Assembly (NCBI GenBank): GCA_900754775.1
Contig: CAAEDZ010000017.1
Coordinates: forward strand, 1 to 7,096
Source of the DNA: Clostridia bacterium
Lineage (GTDB): Bacteria > Bacillota_A > Clostridia > Christensenellales > Aristaeellaceae
Length of the DNA stretch: 7,096 bases
Reading direction: 5' to 3'
Part shown: positions 6,563-7,096 of the stretch, in pieces
Layout of the letters: the number at the start of each line of letters is the position of its first letter
Numbering within the stretch: the stretch's first letter is position 1
Notes under the pieces: generated by a model
The model's input: only the letters and a program-made list of their open reading frames with translations
Told to the model about the DNA's origin: nothing
Databases searched by the model: none
Program-made: the position numbers and the translations under genes

Positions 6563-7096
6563 ATTTTTTCATCGCTTTGGCGAGGATGACGTACAGGATA
6601 AGCGAGACGACGATGCCGTTTACCGGGCCGACGAAGAAGGGAACGTTCAGCCTGGCAAGGAAGGAGAAGGAGGCAAACGTGCCGCCCGTCAGGCAGGCGA
6701 TGAACGCGCCAACCAGATAGGCGATCAGCCCCGGCGCAAAGACGCCGCCGTGGATCTTGAACGCGTCTTTGCGTCCCTTGCCGACAATCCAGTAGTTGGC
6801 GATGATCACGCCGGCCAGCGGCGGCAGAAGCGCGCTCATCAGGTTGAGGAACGCCTCGAATTTGCCCAGCACTCCGAAGGCTGCCAGCAAGGTGCCCACC
6901 GCGCCGGCAATGCCCGTGGTGATCTTGAACTTGCTCTCGTCAAAGCCCAGCAGGTTGGAAAGCGCCAGGCCGCCGGAATAGGCGTTGGTCACGTTGGTCG
7001 TCCAGGTGGCAAGCACCAGCGCCAGCAGGCCGAAGAACGGCACGCCCAGGTTGGAGAGAATGATGGAGATGTCGTACTGGCCGGTGACGATGCTCA
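6561..7096 (-). CDS. NCS1-type cytosine/purine/hydantoin permease (CodB-like), C-terminal part
   Basis: The frame enters from the right edge and stops at 6561-6563, giving about 178 residues of the C-terminal part. It has at least five hydrophobic membrane segments, for example VPFFGLLALVLATW, AGAVGTLLAAFGVL, LMSALLPPLAGVIIANYW, PGLIAYLVGAFIACL and NGIVVSLILYVILA. The block TWTTNVTNAYSGGLALSNLL and the ANYWIV ... GGVFAPGLIAYLVG stretch are typical of the nucleobase:cation symporter-1 family (CodB and allantoin/hydantoin permeases), inner-membrane symporters with 12 helices. The in-frame GTG at 7043 is internal: upstream codons continue as family-like SIVTGQYDISIILSNLG. As first visible gene of the operon it presumably brings in the substrate for the DUF917 and HyuA-like enzymes. 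Substrate choice between cytosine, purine and hydantoin cannot be told from this part. Confidence 0.85.
   Translation of the reverse strand, partial: SIVTGQYDISIILSNLGVPFFGLLALVLATWTTNVTNAYSGGLALSNLLGFDESKFKITTGIAGAVGTLLAAFGVLGKFEAFLNLMSALLPPLAGVIIANYWIVGKGRKDAFKIHGGVFAPGLIAYLVGAFIACLTGGTFASFSFLARLNVPFFVGPVNGIVVSLILYVILAKAMKK

Noticed and set aside
1..7096. CRISPR array or other direct-repeat array
   Set aside because: No regularly spaced repeat was seen; the only notable repeats are the single inverted repeat at 3804-3842 and the shared motif of the two recombinases.

Overview
The window looks like a piece of a GC-rich Firmicutes (Clostridia-type) chromosome or metagenome contig where the wreck of a mobile element meets a host catabolic operon. 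The taxonomic hints are the tandem large serine recombinases, a phage tape-measure fragment of a type common in clostridial prophages, strong purine-rich Shine-Dalgarno sites, and a permease/DUF917/HyuA operon of a kind found in Clostridia. No marker gene fixes the taxon.

Region 1 (1-2951, + strand) is mobile DNA. The C-terminal part of a phage tail tape-measure gene runs in from outside the window and loses its homology near 264-280. There it joins, in a different reading frame, a large serine recombinase whose N-terminal catalytic section is missing. A second, complete large serine recombinase (528 aa) follows with a 13-bp overlap. The simplest reading is a prophage that lost its tail and lysis genes and the start of the first recombinase by deletion. 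An assembly chimera is not excluded.

Region 2 (2917-3658, - strand) holds two small genes that converge on the recombinases: an 84-aa SHOCT-like protein and, overlapping it by 4 bp, a 143-aa helix-turn-helix plus Cys-rich zinc-finger protein. They share a plausible extended -10 promoter at 3630-3658. The last gene overlaps the end of the second recombinase by 35 bp, tail to tail. Small genes of this type often sit beside serine recombinases in Firmicutes elements, so they are probably element regulators.

Region 3 (3600-3906) has no gene. It holds the promoter and RBS of region 2, a perfect 15-bp inverted repeat (3804-3842), and a short stretch that resembles the 3' half of a tRNA-Lys gene. 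The mobile element probably ends here.

Region 4 (3907-7096, - strand) is a tightly packed operon: an NCS1-type cytosine/purine permease (its start lies beyond the window), a DUF917 protein (family linked to S-methyl-thiohydantoin desulfurase), and an ATP-dependent hydantoinase/oxoprolinase (HyuA-like). Together they suggest uptake and breakdown of a small cyclic ureide, hydantoin or thiohydantoin-like compound. The exact substrate cannot be read from the sequence.
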